From the NCBI GenBank assembly GCA_030913385.1, contig CP133159.1, positions 2,254,584 to 2,318,583 on the forward strand: DNA of 64,000 nucleotides, written 5' to 3'. Origin of the DNA: Cytophagaceae bacterium ABcell3 (GTDB lineage: Bacteria > Bacteroidota > Bacteroidia > Cytophagales > Cytophagaceae). The stretch's first letter is position 1. Each line of letters opens with the position of its first letter. The notes beneath the pieces are model-generated. The model ran no database searches and was not told the origin of the DNA. It saw only the letters and a list, made by a program, of their open reading frames with translations. Both the position numbers and the translations under genes were made by a program. This document shows, one piece after another, positions 46,497 through 55,909 of the stretch.

Positions 46497-48047
46497 GTGC
46501 AAAGAAATATGCAGAAGACCCCTAAAAGGCGTGCACCACGCTGCGAATATTCAAGTCCCAGCCAGTTGTCAATTATTGGTTTCGAGACACCGTTTCATAA
46601 TCAGCTTGACCCCAACAACCGGTGGGTTTTGCTCAGCAACAAAATTCCATGGGATGAACTTGTCAATCTCTACAACAAACGCAATCCTCCAAAAAAGACA
46701 GGGAGACCGGCGCTTAACCCTCGTGTGCTGATTGGAGTGGTGATCATCAAGCATATCCTCAACCTGGATGATCGTGAGACAGTTGCCCAGATTACCGAAA
46801 ACATGTATCTGCAATACTTTCTGGGGTACAGTTCTTATATCAAGGAGCCTCCATTTGATCCATCTTTGTTTGTAGATATCAGAAAACGGTTGGGGCAGGA
46901 ACTTATCAATGCGATGAATGAAAGGATCCATGAGTTTTACATGGAAAAAGCCCCAAAAAAAGTTGACAAAACTACGAAAGGAAAAAATGACCCTCCTTCC
47001 TTTGCCAGTGGGCAAGAGTCTAACAAAGGAGAGGCAATCTTTGACGCAACTGCCTGTCCTCAAGATATCATTTACCCAACCGATTTGGGGCTGCTGAACA
47101 AAGCAAGGGAAATCACCCAACAGATCATAGATGAGCTTCATTGTAAAAATACCCAGGGGAAGAAACCAAGGACTTACAGAAAAATAGCTCGTAAAACCTA
47201 TCTGAAGGTGGCCCAGAACAAGAATCCATCAAGAAAAGTAATTCGCAAAGGGATAAAAGCCCAGCTCCAATACCTTAGAAGAAACTTCAAGACCATTGAA
47301 AAGCAGCTGGACAGCTTTGAGGTTTTTCCTTTGTGTCATCGTACACAGCGGTCATACTGGGTCATTCAGACACTTTATGAACAACAGCTTGGCATGTTTA
47401 AGAACCGGGGCCACCATGTAGCAGATCGGATTGTTAGTATCCATCAGCCTCATGTGCGACCTATTGTACGGGGAAAGTCACGAGCCAAAACTGAATTTGG
47501 AGCCAAGATCCACCTTAGCATGGTGGATGGTTTTTCCTTTCTGGACACTGTGTCCTGGGAGGCTTTTAACGAGGGCAGTCATCTTGTTGATTACGTTGAA
47601 AAATATCGGAAACGGTTTGGTTTTTATCCTGCCAAAGTACTGGCAGACAAAATTTACTGCACCCGTGAAAACCGGAAGTGGTTGAAGGGAAAAGGAATAA
47701 AACTGGCAGCCAAACCTTTGGGCAGGCCATCCGCAAAGGCAGTGGAAAACCACGTAAGTCCAGGAGAGAGGAATCCGGTTGAAGGAAAGTTTGGACAAGC
47801 AAAAAACAGCTATGGGATGAACCGTATCCGTGCCAGACTTAAGAATACCAGCCAAACGTGGATCGCCTCAATAATCCTGGTGCTCAACCTGGTCAAATTG
47901 ACCAGGCAGGCACTCTATTTTCTGAGTTTTTCAGCATGGCATAAGTCAATTTTTAACATAATTCGGGGTCTGAAAGACGTATTTGAAAGGATGACAATAA
48001 AAAACCGGCCTGGCGAGCGCTCAGGGCCGGTTTTTTACATATGTTAA
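46497..48047 (+). CDS. DDE transposase (IS5/IS1182-like)
   Basis: 516 residues. N-terminal DUF772-like helix region (RPALNPRVLIGVVIIKHILN, about residue 75). Catalytic acids are recognisable: Asp in AIFDATACPQD (about 182), Asp in VLADKIYCTREN (about 380) and Glu in NPVEGKFGQAKN (about 425), the last followed by YGMNRIRAR. A basic insertion separates the first two, as in several Bacteroidota IS families. It starts at GTG 46497; the ATG at 46509 is an alternative. The frame is intact. Confidence 0.9.
   Translation: MQRNMQKTPKRRAPRCEYSSPSQLSIIGFETPFHNQLDPNNRWVLLSNKIPWDELVNLYNKRNPPKKTGRPALNPRVLIGVVIIKHILNLDDRETVAQITENMYLQYFLGYSSYIKEPPFDPSLFVDIRKRLGQELINAMNERIHEFYMEKAPKKVDKTTKGKNDPPSFASGQESNKGEAIFDATACPQDIIYPTDLGLLNKAREITQQIIDELHCKNTQGKKPRTYRKIARKTYLKVAQNKNPSRKVIRKGIKAQLQYLRRNFKTIEKQLDSFEVFPLCHRTQRSYWVIQTLYEQQLGMFKNRGHHVADRIVSIHQPHVRPIVRGKSRAKTEFGAKIHLSMVDGFSFLDTVSWEAFNEGSHLVDYVEKYRKRFGFYPAKVLADKIYCTRENRKWLKGKGIKLAAKPLGRPSAKAVENHVSPGERNPVEGKFGQAKNSYGMNRIRARLKNTSQTWIASIILVLNLVKLTRQALYFLSFSAWHKSIFNIIRGLKDVFERMTIKNRPGERSGPVFYIC
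48000..48036 (+). terminator. Terminator hairpin inside the 3' end of the transposase gene
   Basis: AAACCGGCC (48002-48010) pairs with GGCCGGTTT (48025-48033), followed by TTT. The T tract ends before the stop codon at 48045-48047, so the hairpin is translated as the last residues of the transposase. Confidence 0.65.
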
Positions 48048-48070
48048 ATTTGAGTTTTTCAGCAGACCCT

Positions 48071-48722
48071 AGATAAAGAATTATGTTATCATGGTGCGAT
48101 GGAAGCTTGCTTTTTCGTAGCGTCTCGCTACCCTCAAAGGATTGATGGTATAGCTGCTCCAAAGGAGCGGTAATTATATTAACCGTTGTTTTTTGTGTAT
48201 CCTCTTAGGGCATAAATAATAACGCCCCTTCAGGACTTTAGATGAGAACGCTGTATTTTTCTAAAATCATATCGCCCCTTTTGAATTGTTAGCTGAAATG
48301 GCTTAGCTGCCGTAAAAAAGTTTGGTTTTGTATCAATAAGATCCAGCTTAGGAGGTGTAGTCCTGATCAATCAAGAATGCAATTGAACATACACCTCAAC
48401 GGGGAGTGATAGAAGGTGAAAATTTATATTGCGCCCCGGTTGGGGTTTTGGGTAGTCTTGTTACCTGTTCCCATGGACTGCCGCCCATTGTTATATATTT
48501 CGCACCTTTGGTGCTTGCACTAAGGTTTTATTTAACGCTCGTCTATAGTAGTCTTGTTAGAAGTCTTACATAGGGGACTGTAAAAGGAACGTTGCCCAGG
48601 TAATGTCAGTTTTTTATAATCAAAGAAAATAAGCTCCAAAGGCGCGGTAATAAATAACTCAGGGGCAGCCCTGAGAAATGAAGCAAGTAAAATTAGCCCC
48701 AAGGGGGCGTCATAAATTGCTT
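48071..48722. repeat. Block of degenerate palindromic repeats, no gene
   Basis: About 650 bases full of short GC palindromes in an AT background: GCTCCAAAGGAGCGG (about 48158), CGCCCCTTCAGGACT, CGCCCCTTTTGAAT, GCGCCCCGGTTGGGGTTTTG (about 48432), ATTTCGCACCTTTGGTGCTT (about 48501), GCTCCAAAGGCGCGGTAAT (about 48631), AGGGGCAGCCCTGAGAAATG (about 48661) and GCCCCAAGGGGGCG (about 48696). The units resemble those at 6899-7015 and 24543-24612. No tyrosine transposase lies next to them. Confidence 0.6.
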
Positions 48723-49739
48723 TTAAAATTTAGGGCATGCAGGCCTTTTTTGTATAGGTCTCTGCTTTTTCTTTTTGCTTTTCGCAATTCTGTAACTAAG
48801 TGTTAGCTCATGACTTCCCCACGTAGCCATAGAAAGTTTCGAAGTAGTAAAATCATAGCTGTACCCAACTTGTAAGTTGTTGTATATATAGCCGACGAGT
48901 ACGACAATTGCTTCGTAGTTTGTCCTATCTGGACTATAAACCTTTACTGGAATGCCTCGGTACCAAAGTCCGGTTATAAAAGTGTTATACCTGGCATAGA
49001 CTCCTATATCCAATTGGTCTGACTTCCCTTGTGATTTGTACATAAAGGTAGGGGAGATACTGACCTCTTCATCAGGATTGACATATCTTCTTTTCCAGTC
49101 TGGCGTCAGCATGAACTTATACCCGCCAAATACAGAAAATTTAGCAGGTAACCTGCTTTCTCCGTTAATAAAGGTTTGGTTAGGGCGGTTCATATGATGC
49201 ACTGAGATCCCTGCCCAGAAAGTTTCAGACATGATTACACCACCAGAGGCAAAGTCTAGATACGCAATGGCAGGGTTGTTAGGGTCTTCACTGCTACTGC
49301 CGCCGATAAAGCCATTGTCAGTATATTGCGAACCAAAAGTAAGCCTGTTGAAATCAATCCGTCTATGAACGTATGACATTTGCAGTCCTGGGCGGAAAAC
49401 AATGTTTTTGGTAATTCCTATTTCATAAGAATAGGCGATACCTACATCTGTTGTCCTTAGATTTGCGGGAGTGATTATATCTGAGTTAATAATTAAACCC
49501 ACCCCACTATTGTATTCTGGAATATAATGGTCTACAGATACTGTATTGCTAATATAAGATGCATGGAGTCCTGGCCACTGGTAGCGTGCCGCCATAATGC
49601 CGCGGGTGCTGTAATCTGCACCAGCAAAAGAAGGCGATAGAAATAAAGCATTCGCATAATACTGAGAGTATTGAGGAACCTGGGCCTGAAGCTGTAAAGC
49701 TGTCAGGGCTGCTAAAAAGGTTAGTAAATACTTTAACAT
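48723..49739 (-). CDS. PorP/SprF family type IX secretion outer membrane protein
   Basis: 338 residues. Signal peptide MLKYLLTFLAALTALQLQAQ, then the family opening VPQYSQYYANALFLSPSFAGAD and alternating beta-strand pattern to the end, as in SprF-like beta-barrels. PorP/SprF proteins are paired with cargo carrying type B sorting domains and are needed for their secretion or anchoring. This one lies 19 bases after such a cargo gene in the same direction. The C-terminal KKKKQRPIQKRPACPKF stretch is basic and unusual. Confidence 0.9.
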   Translation of the reverse strand: MLKYLLTFLAALTALQLQAQVPQYSQYYANALFLSPSFAGADYSTRGIMAARYQWPGLHASYISNTVSVDHYIPEYNSGVGLIINSDIITPANLRTTDVGIAYSYEIGITKNIVFRPGLQMSYVHRRIDFNRLTFGSQYTDNGFIGGSSSEDPNNPAIAYLDFASGGVIMSETFWAGISVHHMNRPNQTFINGESRLPAKFSVFGGYKFMLTPDWKRRYVNPDEEVSISPTFMYKSQGKSDQLDIGVYARYNTFITGLWYRGIPVKVYSPDRTNYEAIVVLVGYIYNNLQVGYSYDFTTSKLSMATWGSHELTLSYRIAKSKKKKQRPIQKRPACPKF

Positions 49740-49758
49740 ATAGCTTTTTATATGAAAT

Positions 49759-52700
49759 TTATCTTATGAGCGTGACACTGCCCCTTAATTGTTTCCTTGT
49801 TGGTGTTTGCCCTTCATTGACATATAGTGGATCATAAAAAATCACCCATGGATAGCTGCCAATAGGCATTAGTTCTCCTCTATAGGTTCCATCCCACATG
49901 ATGTTTCTGTCGTTGGTCAGGAATATTACTTCGCCCCATCTGTTAAAAATCCGCATTTCAAAATTGGTGAAGTTTTTCCCAAAGATTTCCAACACGTCAT
50001 GAATACCGTCATTGTTTGGGGAAAAGGCGTCAGGTACAAAAACCAGCGGCTCACATTTGTGTTCCACAAAAATTTCACCTTTCGCAGGGCAGTCGTTTTC
50101 ATCCAGTACCTCTACGCTATACACCCCTTGCCTTTCAATTTCAATATATTGCTCTGTCTCTCCTGTGAGAGGCCATAAAAAACTATTTCCCCATGAAGGA
50201 CCTATAACTAAAGGACCTTCTTCAAAGCAATGGGTTATGAAATTACTTTCAAATAAGCGCTCTTCCGGTAAGGCATGGACAGTTACGGTGACTTCGTCAG
50301 GTAAGGACGCACAATTGTTGGCATCATAAGAAACTACGGAGTAAGTAGTCGTAGATTCTGGTGTTACCGTAATGCTTTGCTGTTCCGAATTGCTAGGATT
50401 CCATAGGAACCTGATTCCTCCACTGGCACTCAATGTGACAGAGTCGCCATAACATATTTCTTCGTTGCTTCCAGCGTCAACTTGCGGTAGGGGAAGGATA
50501 CTTAAAATATTAATTGTGTCGGAGTTTCTACAATTGTAGTTATTGGTCACAACTACCCAGTAAGTATCTACATCATTGACTGTAATAGATTGTTGATTGT
50601 TGGGAGCATTATTGTTCCAGGCATAAGAAGTGAAGCCTGATCCGGCGTTTAGCGTTAGGCTAGTGCCTTCGCATATAGAAGTGTCAGCTCCTAAGTTTAC
50701 AGTAGGAATTGGTGCTTCATAGATGTTTATGGTAATAATACTGTCGCAGTCGGTTGTAGGGATAGTGTCAGCATAAGTTCCCGGTGTATCATATAGTACC
50801 CCCTCTATTGTTACGCTTTCTCCTGGACAAATATACTCATCAATTGCACCTCTTAGATAGTCTCGTACAGTGATGTTAATGGTTATTACACTGTCGCATG
50901 CGGTTGTAGATAATGTATCGTAAAACATGCCTTCTGTGTCATAGCTTTTGCCTGCTATAGTAATGCTGTTTCCAGGGCATATAGATTCGTATACTTCTCC
51001 TCTAAGATAATCCTCTTGAGTGATGTTTATGGTTAAAATACTGTCGCATGAGCCGGTGAACAGTGTGTCGTAATAAGTGCCGGGTGTGTCATAAACTACA
51101 TTTTCTATGGTGACACTTCCATTAGGGCAAATAGATTCATTCCTTGTTCCTGTAAGATAGTTTCCTAATGCAATATTTATTGTAACAACACTGTCACAGG
51201 AGTTAGTGGCCAAGGTATCATAAAATGTTCCTGCTTCATTATAAATATGGCTTCCTATGGTGATGCTTCCTCCTGGACAAATAGTTTCATTCACCTCACC
51301 TCTTAGGTAGTCTTGTTGGGTAATGTTGATGGTTAAAATACTATCGCAGGAGCCGGTGAATAATGTGTCGTAGTAGGTGCCTGGGGTATCATAAATTACA
51401 TTTTCTATGGTGACACTTCCATTAGGGCAGATAACCTCATCCCTGGTTCCTGTAAGGTAGTTGCCAAGATCTATTTCAATAGTCAGGATACTGTCACAGG
51501 TGGTTGTGCTAAGCGTATCGTAGTAAATGCCAGGTGTGTCATAAATTACGTTTTCTATCGTAATGTTTCCGCCTGGGCAAATGGTATGGCTGGTAGACCC
51601 AGTCAAATAGTCAAGGACGTGAAGGTGTAGTTCTACAATGCTATCGCATCCCATAGCCGTGAGCAGTGTGTCATAGTAGATGCCTGAAGATGTATATTCA
51701 TTGTTCCCAAAGGGGTAAGGTGTTCCAGGACAAATAGTATCAGCAATTTCATGCGTTTGGGTCATGGCTATATGGTGGGAAGACTGGATGGTGTCGCGGC
51801 AACCACTGATCTCAATAATTTGGGATACCTGATAAACTCCTGTATCAGCTTCAGTTATGGCAGGTAACCATAATGTGTCACCCATAAAAGTTGAGCCGTC
51901 CGGTCTTTGCCACTGGTAGTCATAGTATATGGATGCTGGATAAATGATCCTTGCTTCCGAACAAGTAATATTAGCCAATAGTGGCTCAAAGGTGATTTCT
52001 TCAAGGTGTATCTCCCTAGTAGAGGCATTTCCACAGTCGTCATGTATCCTGACAGTATACGTGCCTTGCGTGCTTACAGTAAAAGTATTCTCATATTGCA
52101 AGGGAAAGGTTTCAGGGCCAGCAATAATTTCATACTGGTATGGCCAAACACCTTTCGAACTGTCGGGTATAATTTCTGCTGTTATAGACTCATCGCACAA
52201 AATGGCGTTATAGGTGAATATCTGAGGTGGTTCATATTCTTCAATAGTCAGGTCTTCATGAACCGAACTGCAAAATAAATAACTGTCCATACTGAGCTGT
52301 CTTCCCCCATCAGAGGAATTGGTGAAGCTAACTCTGTAAGTGCCTGGTCCAATATTTGTTACTGAATCTATAATGGGAGGGGTCGTTGAAAACCATGTAT
52401 AACTTCTTTGGTAGTCAAAACCACTTTGAAAGTCCCTGATTCGAAACCTGCCACCTCTTGCAGTTGTAAACAGGTTGATCTGGTTTCTTCCGAGACAGCC
52501 TCGTAGGTATGAAAACTCATGTTCATAGCTAGAAACATCTTCAGGGTTAATTTCAAAAGTTCCTAAAAACTCCGTTCCACATGAATCAACTACCTTGTAT
52601 GTGTACTCTCCTATAGGTAAGTTGTTTATAGAAAAATCATGAAAAGGTTGGCTCCCCGTACCCCATGCAGTTGGAGATAAGGTGTCTGGATAGTATATCG

Positions 52701-54057
52701 TTCTCTGATATTCATATCCAGGTTTGTCATTACTCATTTCTTCAGGACCAGAAAGTATAATAAGGTCAGGGGTTCCTCTAAAGCTTCTTACACTCACAGT
52801 AACTGCTGCAGTTGAGTCTGCACACACACTTTCATTGATGGATATTTCATCCATTTGAGGGTCAGGAGTGTTTATTTCTGGGGTAAAGAAGGTACTGGTA
52901 AATGAATTGCCACAAGCATCGGTGATCGTGTATTCATAAGACCTGCTTCCAGGTAAAGGATCTAGCCTAATGGAAGAGACCCCAGGCCAACCATTTTGTC
53001 CTTCCTCAAGGATGGCTGACTGCACGATAACATCCTCTGCTATATCTCTAACTTGATACTCTACCGGAGTAGGTAAATAGGTAAGTAGTTCATTTGATGA
53101 GAAACAGGTGTGGCTTGAGTTTGATAAGGTTATATTAGCGGTAAATTCACAATCTTGGAATGACGTGGAATAGGTAGGGCAAAATTCAAACTCGCTTACA
53201 TTACCTTCGGCAGTGGCAGACCTGTTGCATGCGTCTGTTACTGTTATACGAATATAGTCTCCATAGCTTACACCGGTAATTTCTTGCTCCAGTCTTAAAT
53301 GGGGAGAATGATCTGGTAATTCTAGCCTGGTTGGTTCGGTTGTATATATTCCACTACTGGTCTCTATTTCCACGGTGTATGGGTGACGGAAATCTGTAGT
53401 TTGTAAGGAAGTAGTCAATGTTGCCGTATTACAGTCCGTCATGTAGATGGAAGGGTCTGACATACTGAAGCTTTGGGGAAGGTTATCTCTTACAGAAGCT
53501 GTTCGGGTGGTGAAAGCGCCACAAGCATCGGTCAACCTTATGGTATAGTCTCCTGGCGGTAGGTTTTCAAAAGTGTCACTTTCCTGTGGAGGGCGTACAT
53601 GATCGGCAGGATGAATTATTTCCCATGTAAAAGGTGCGTTTCCTGCATTAGGGGCTCTATTCCCAACTATTATCCCATCTGTATCTCCAGAACAAGTAAC
53701 ATTGGTTGGTTGAGGTGTAAAGTTTAGGGGGATATAGTTTCCTGTTATGTTTGCGTAGGTAAGGGTTTCGTTGCCAAACATGTCTTTGACTAAAATTGTA
53801 TAAAAGCCGGGTTGGAGTGAAGAAAAAGTACTGTTGGTTTGTTCCGGCTGAAGAGTTGGGCCGTCAATGATACTATACAATAAGGGTGGATTCGTAGCTT
53901 GCGCATAAACGCGAATGGTACCATTGTTTGGGCATGTACTCTCTGTTGTTCTTACGGAGTCAACTTGTACTTGTCCAAAAGTGACAAAAGGTATGATGAA
54001 AAAAGATTTGAAAAGTAGGAATAGTTTTATATAGGGATGGATAGGTGTATTTTCCAT
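49759..54057 (-). CDS. Giant secreted protein with type B T9SS sorting domain
   Basis: 1432 residues. Signal peptide (MENTPIHPYIKLFLLFKSFF... FGQ), then about 750 residues of SprB-like and Ig-like repeats with many paired cysteines. Seven repeats of about 42 residues follow, each with an ICPG(G/N)S(V/I)TI-type start and a CDSI end. Two Ig/PKD-like domains come next, then the gliding motility-associated C-terminus (VFVPDAFSPNNDGIHD, FNRWGEVIF, WDGTY, ending TLIR). I chose the ATG at 54057; the in-frame ATG at 54174 would precede the signal peptide by 39 polar residues. Probably a surface adhesin secreted with the downstream PorP/SprF protein. Confidence 0.88.
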   Translation of the reverse strand: MENTPIHPYIKLFLLFKSFFIIPFVTFGQVQVDSVRTTESTCPNNGTIRVYAQATNPPLLYSIIDGPTLQPEQTNSTFSSLQPGFYTILVKDMFGNETLTYANITGNYIPLNFTPQPTNVTCSGDTDGIIVGNRAPNAGNAPFTWEIIHPADHVRPPQESDTFENLPPGDYTIRLTDACGAFTTRTASVRDNLPQSFSMSDPSIYMTDCNTATLTTSLQTTDFRHPYTVEIETSSGIYTTEPTRLELPDHSPHLRLEQEITGVSYGDYIRITVTDACNRSATAEGNVSEFEFCPTYSTSFQDCEFTANITLSNSSHTCFSSNELLTYLPTPVEYQVRDIAEDVIVQSAILEEGQNGWPGVSSIRLDPLPGSRSYEYTITDACGNSFTSTFFTPEINTPDPQMDEISINESVCADSTAAVTVSVRSFRGTPDLIILSGPEEMSNDKPGYEYQRTIYYPDTLSPTAWGTGSQPFHDFSINNLPIGEYTYKVVDSCGTEFLGTFEINPEDVSSYEHEFSYLRGCLGRNQINLFTTARGGRFRIRDFQSGFDYQRSYTWFSTTPPIIDSVTNIGPGTYRVSFTNSSDGGRQLSMDSYLFCSSVHEDLTIEEYEPPQIFTYNAILCDESITAEIIPDSSKGVWPYQYEIIAGPETFPLQYENTFTVSTQGTYTVRIHDDCGNASTREIHLEEITFEPLLANITCSEARIIYPASIYYDYQWQRPDGSTFMGDTLWLPAITEADTGVYQVSQIIEISGCRDTIQSSHHIAMTQTHEIADTICPGTPYPFGNNEYTSSGIYYDTLLTAMGCDSIVELHLHVLDYLTGSTSHTICPGGNITIENVIYDTPGIYYDTLSTTTCDSILTIEIDLGNYLTGTRDEVICPNGSVTIENVIYDTPGTYYDTLFTGSCDSILTINITQQDYLRGEVNETICPGGSITIGSHIYNEAGTFYDTLATNSCDSVVTINIALGNYLTGTRNESICPNGSVTIENVVYDTPGTYYDTLFTGSCDSILTINITQEDYLRGEVYESICPGNSITIAGKSYDTEGMFYDTLSTTACDSVITINITVRDYLRGAIDEYICPGESVTIEGVLYDTPGTYADTIPTTDCDSIITINIYEAPIPTVNLGADTSICEGTSLTLNAGSGFTSYAWNNNAPNNQQSITVNDVDTYWVVVTNNYNCRNSDTINILSILPLPQVDAGSNEEICYGDSVTLSASGGIRFLWNPSNSEQQSITVTPESTTTYSVVSYDANNCASLPDEVTVTVHALPEERLFESNFITHCFEEGPLVIGPSWGNSFLWPLTGETEQYIEIERQGVYSVEVLDENDCPAKGEIFVEHKCEPLVFVPDAFSPNNDGIHDVLEIFGKNFTNFEMRIFNRWGEVIFLTNDRNIMWDGTYRGELMPIGSYPWVIFYDPLYVNEGQTPTRKQLRGSVTLIR
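50720..51745 (-). repeat. Seven-fold repeat inside the type B cargo gene
   Basis: Seven units of about 42 codons, each holding two Cys and the pattern ICPG..TI...YDTPG.YYDTL....CDSI..I.I. Units 3 and 5 are nearly identical (NGSVTIENV then TYYDTLFTGSCDSILTINIT), which points to duplication as a pair. Confidence 0.8.
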
Positions 54058-54256
54058 ATATATCTTCTTTTGAAACGGATCTATTGGTTTTTTTGGAAGG
54101 TAAATATAAGTCAAAAGTTCTATATTTTTACTGAATATTTTTTTTTGGTGGATAAAAAACTCTTTTTTGTGCAAATCTGACTTTCTTTTATTGGATTAGT
54201 TATAAATTGTAGTGGAATAGTTTATTTTTTGTTTGTGGAGGATTTTATTTGGGTCA

Positions 54257-54299
54257 AAAAAAATGGGTGCCTTAATGTTATTGAGGCACCCATTTTTTT
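54257..54299 (-). terminator. Terminator of the DegP-like gene
   Basis: ATGGGTGCCT pairs with AGGCACCCAT around an AT-rich loop (54263-54292), with A and T runs on each side. It lies about 20 bases past the stop. Confidence 0.85.
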
Positions 54300-54314
54300 A
54301 TACTTACTTAGCTC

Positions 54315-55817
54315 TTATAACCCAAGGGCGTAATATTTAACCTCGCTCTTGCCTTCATATATGCCTTCTATCAGTACCCCACCAGTTTTTCCTTCAAGAA
54401 TACTGGCCAAATCACTAACAGTATTAACTGGTTTGCTGTCTACTTTAGTTATAATAAACCCTTCTTCTATTAGTGTCTGTCTTCTTAATTTTCCGGCGTG
54501 CAAACGGGTGACTTTAATACCGCCAGTTATATTTAACTTTTTAGCGTTTTCTTTGCTTATTGGTTCAAATTCAGCCCCTAATACATCAAGTACCTGACTT
54601 CTTTCTCTTGATACAAAAGCGACCTCACCATCTTTGTTTCGGAGTTTTACCTTTAGGTTTTTCTCCTTTCCTTTTCTGTATAGTTTTACCTCAAGCTCAT
54701 CACCTGGTCTTTGCCTGCCAACTATTTCTTGTAACTCTGGTGAAGTGTTAACTCTAAGCCCATTAATTTCCTGAATAACATCGCCAGCTTTGATACCTGC
54801 ATCTTGCGCGGCGCTGTTTTCCATTACGCTGTCTACATACACGCCCCTAGTTATAGATAAATTTTTGTCTCTGGCTAAATTGCCGTCTACACCTCTTATG
54901 CTTATACCTAAGACACCACGTTGTACAACTCCAAATTTCAGCAAGTCTTCTACTACTTTGTTAACAATATTTGATGGTACTGCAAAGCCGTAACCTGCAT
55001 ACGATCCGGTTGGACTTGCAATAGCGGTGTTTATTCCTATAAGAGCTCCTTTCATATTGACCAACGCCCCTCCACTGTTGCCAGGGTTGATGGCTGCATC
55101 TGTTTGAATGAAAGACTCTATGGCGTATTGGTCATGTAAAATATTAATGTTTCTAGATTTAGCGCTCACAATTCCTGCTGTTACTGTCGAATTAAGGTTA
55201 AACGGGTTTCCTACAGCCAATACCCATTCTCCTACCTTTACCTCATCAGAATTTAAAAACTTTAAAAAAGGCAGGTCTTTCTCATCGATTTGCAGCAGGG
55301 CAAGGTCAGTACTGGCGTCTGTGCCTATTACTGTAGCTTTGTATGTTCTATTGTCCTGTAATGTCACATCTATTTCTTGTGCATTGTCTATGACGTGATT
55401 ATTAGTAACGATATAGCCATTTTGGTTTATAATTACCCCAGAGCCAGTTCCTATCCTTGTTTGTGGCGCTTGCTGCCTAGGGTTCTCAAACCTAAATCTA
55501 GGGCCGAAAAAATGATCAAAGAAATCATCTCTGAAGAATTCCCTGAAAGGATCCTGTTGCTGCTGCCTCTGGTGGGTCACAGTTTGGGTTGATTTTATGT
55601 GCACAACAGCTTCCATAACTTTTGGCGCAACTACCGTAAAGTCAAGTGGGACTATTTCATTGCTGGCATTTTGCATGAAAGCCACTCCTCTGGTGGGCAT
55701 GGTAAAAGCTTGCTCAGTTCGGGTGTCTGAAGTGTTTTGAATTTTATTAACTCCAAAATACAAAGTAGCAGCAGACACACTTAATGCGATTAATGCGGAA
55801 ACAACATAATTTTTCAT
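54315..55817 (-). CDS. DegP/HtrA-like periplasmic serine protease
   Basis: 500 residues. An N-terminal signal/anchor (MKNYVVSALIALSVSAATLY) precedes a trypsin-like domain with the complete triad: His in VTNNHVID, Asp in ASTDLALLQ and Ser in INPGNSGGAL. Two PDZ domains follow (about 300-385 and 415-500). A Gln-rich stretch HQRQQQQDPFREFFRD lies before the catalytic domain, as in many Bacteroidota Do proteases. It degrades or refolds misfolded envelope proteins. An inverted repeat 59 bases upstream may be a regulator site. Confidence 0.93.
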   Translation of the reverse strand: MKNYVVSALIALSVSAATLYFGVNKIQNTSDTRTEQAFTMPTRGVAFMQNASNEIVPLDFTVVAPKVMEAVVHIKSTQTVTHQRQQQQDPFREFFRDDFFDHFFGPRFRFENPRQQAPQTRIGTGSGVIINQNGYIVTNNHVIDNAQEIDVTLQDNRTYKATVIGTDASTDLALLQIDEKDLPFLKFLNSDEVKVGEWVLAVGNPFNLNSTVTAGIVSAKSRNINILHDQYAIESFIQTDAAINPGNSGGALVNMKGALIGINTAIASPTGSYAGYGFAVPSNIVNKVVEDLLKFGVVQRGVLGISIRGVDGNLARDKNLSITRGVYVDSVMENSAAQDAGIKAGDVIQEINGLRVNTSPELQEIVGRQRPGDELEVKLYRKGKEKNLKVKLRNKDGEVAFVSRERSQVLDVLGAEFEPISKENAKKLNITGGIKVTRLHAGKLRRQTLIEEGFIITKVDSKPVNTVSDLASILEGKTGGVLIEGIYEGKSEVKYYALGL

Positions 55818-55875
55818 GGCCTTTATTTTTTACTAATCTTTTCTGCAAAGAAAAAACATGGCAAGCAGTACATGA

Positions 55876-55889
55876 ATGACGATTGTCAT
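55876..55889. promoter_or_regulatory. Inverted repeat upstream of the DegP-like gene
   Basis: ATGAC-GATT-GTCAT, a perfect 5-base inverted repeat of the TGA-N6-TCA class used by Crp/Fnr-type regulators, 59 bases before the protease start and 16 bases from the MITE target duplication. Assignment to a regulator is speculative. Confidence 0.35.
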
Positions 55890-55909
55890 AACTTACAAGG
55901 ACTTATGTT

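Larger units (their letters stand above)
46421..48070 (+). mobile_element. Complete insertion sequence, IS5/IS1182-like
   Basis: 1650 bases. The ends are AGGGTCTGCT (46421-46430) and AGCAGACCCT (48061-48070), perfect 10-base inverted repeats with weaker similarity inside (AGAAA on the left, GAAAAA on the right). A 4-base direct repeat AGAT flanks the element at 46417-46420 and 48071-48074. It contains one transposase gene and a terminator hairpin near the right end. It appears intact and so possibly active. Confidence 0.85.

Noticed and set aside
46569-47141. 190-codon minus-strand frame inside the insertion sequence
   Set aside because: Antisense to the transposase with its recognised DDE residues. 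No known IS5-type element has a gene there.
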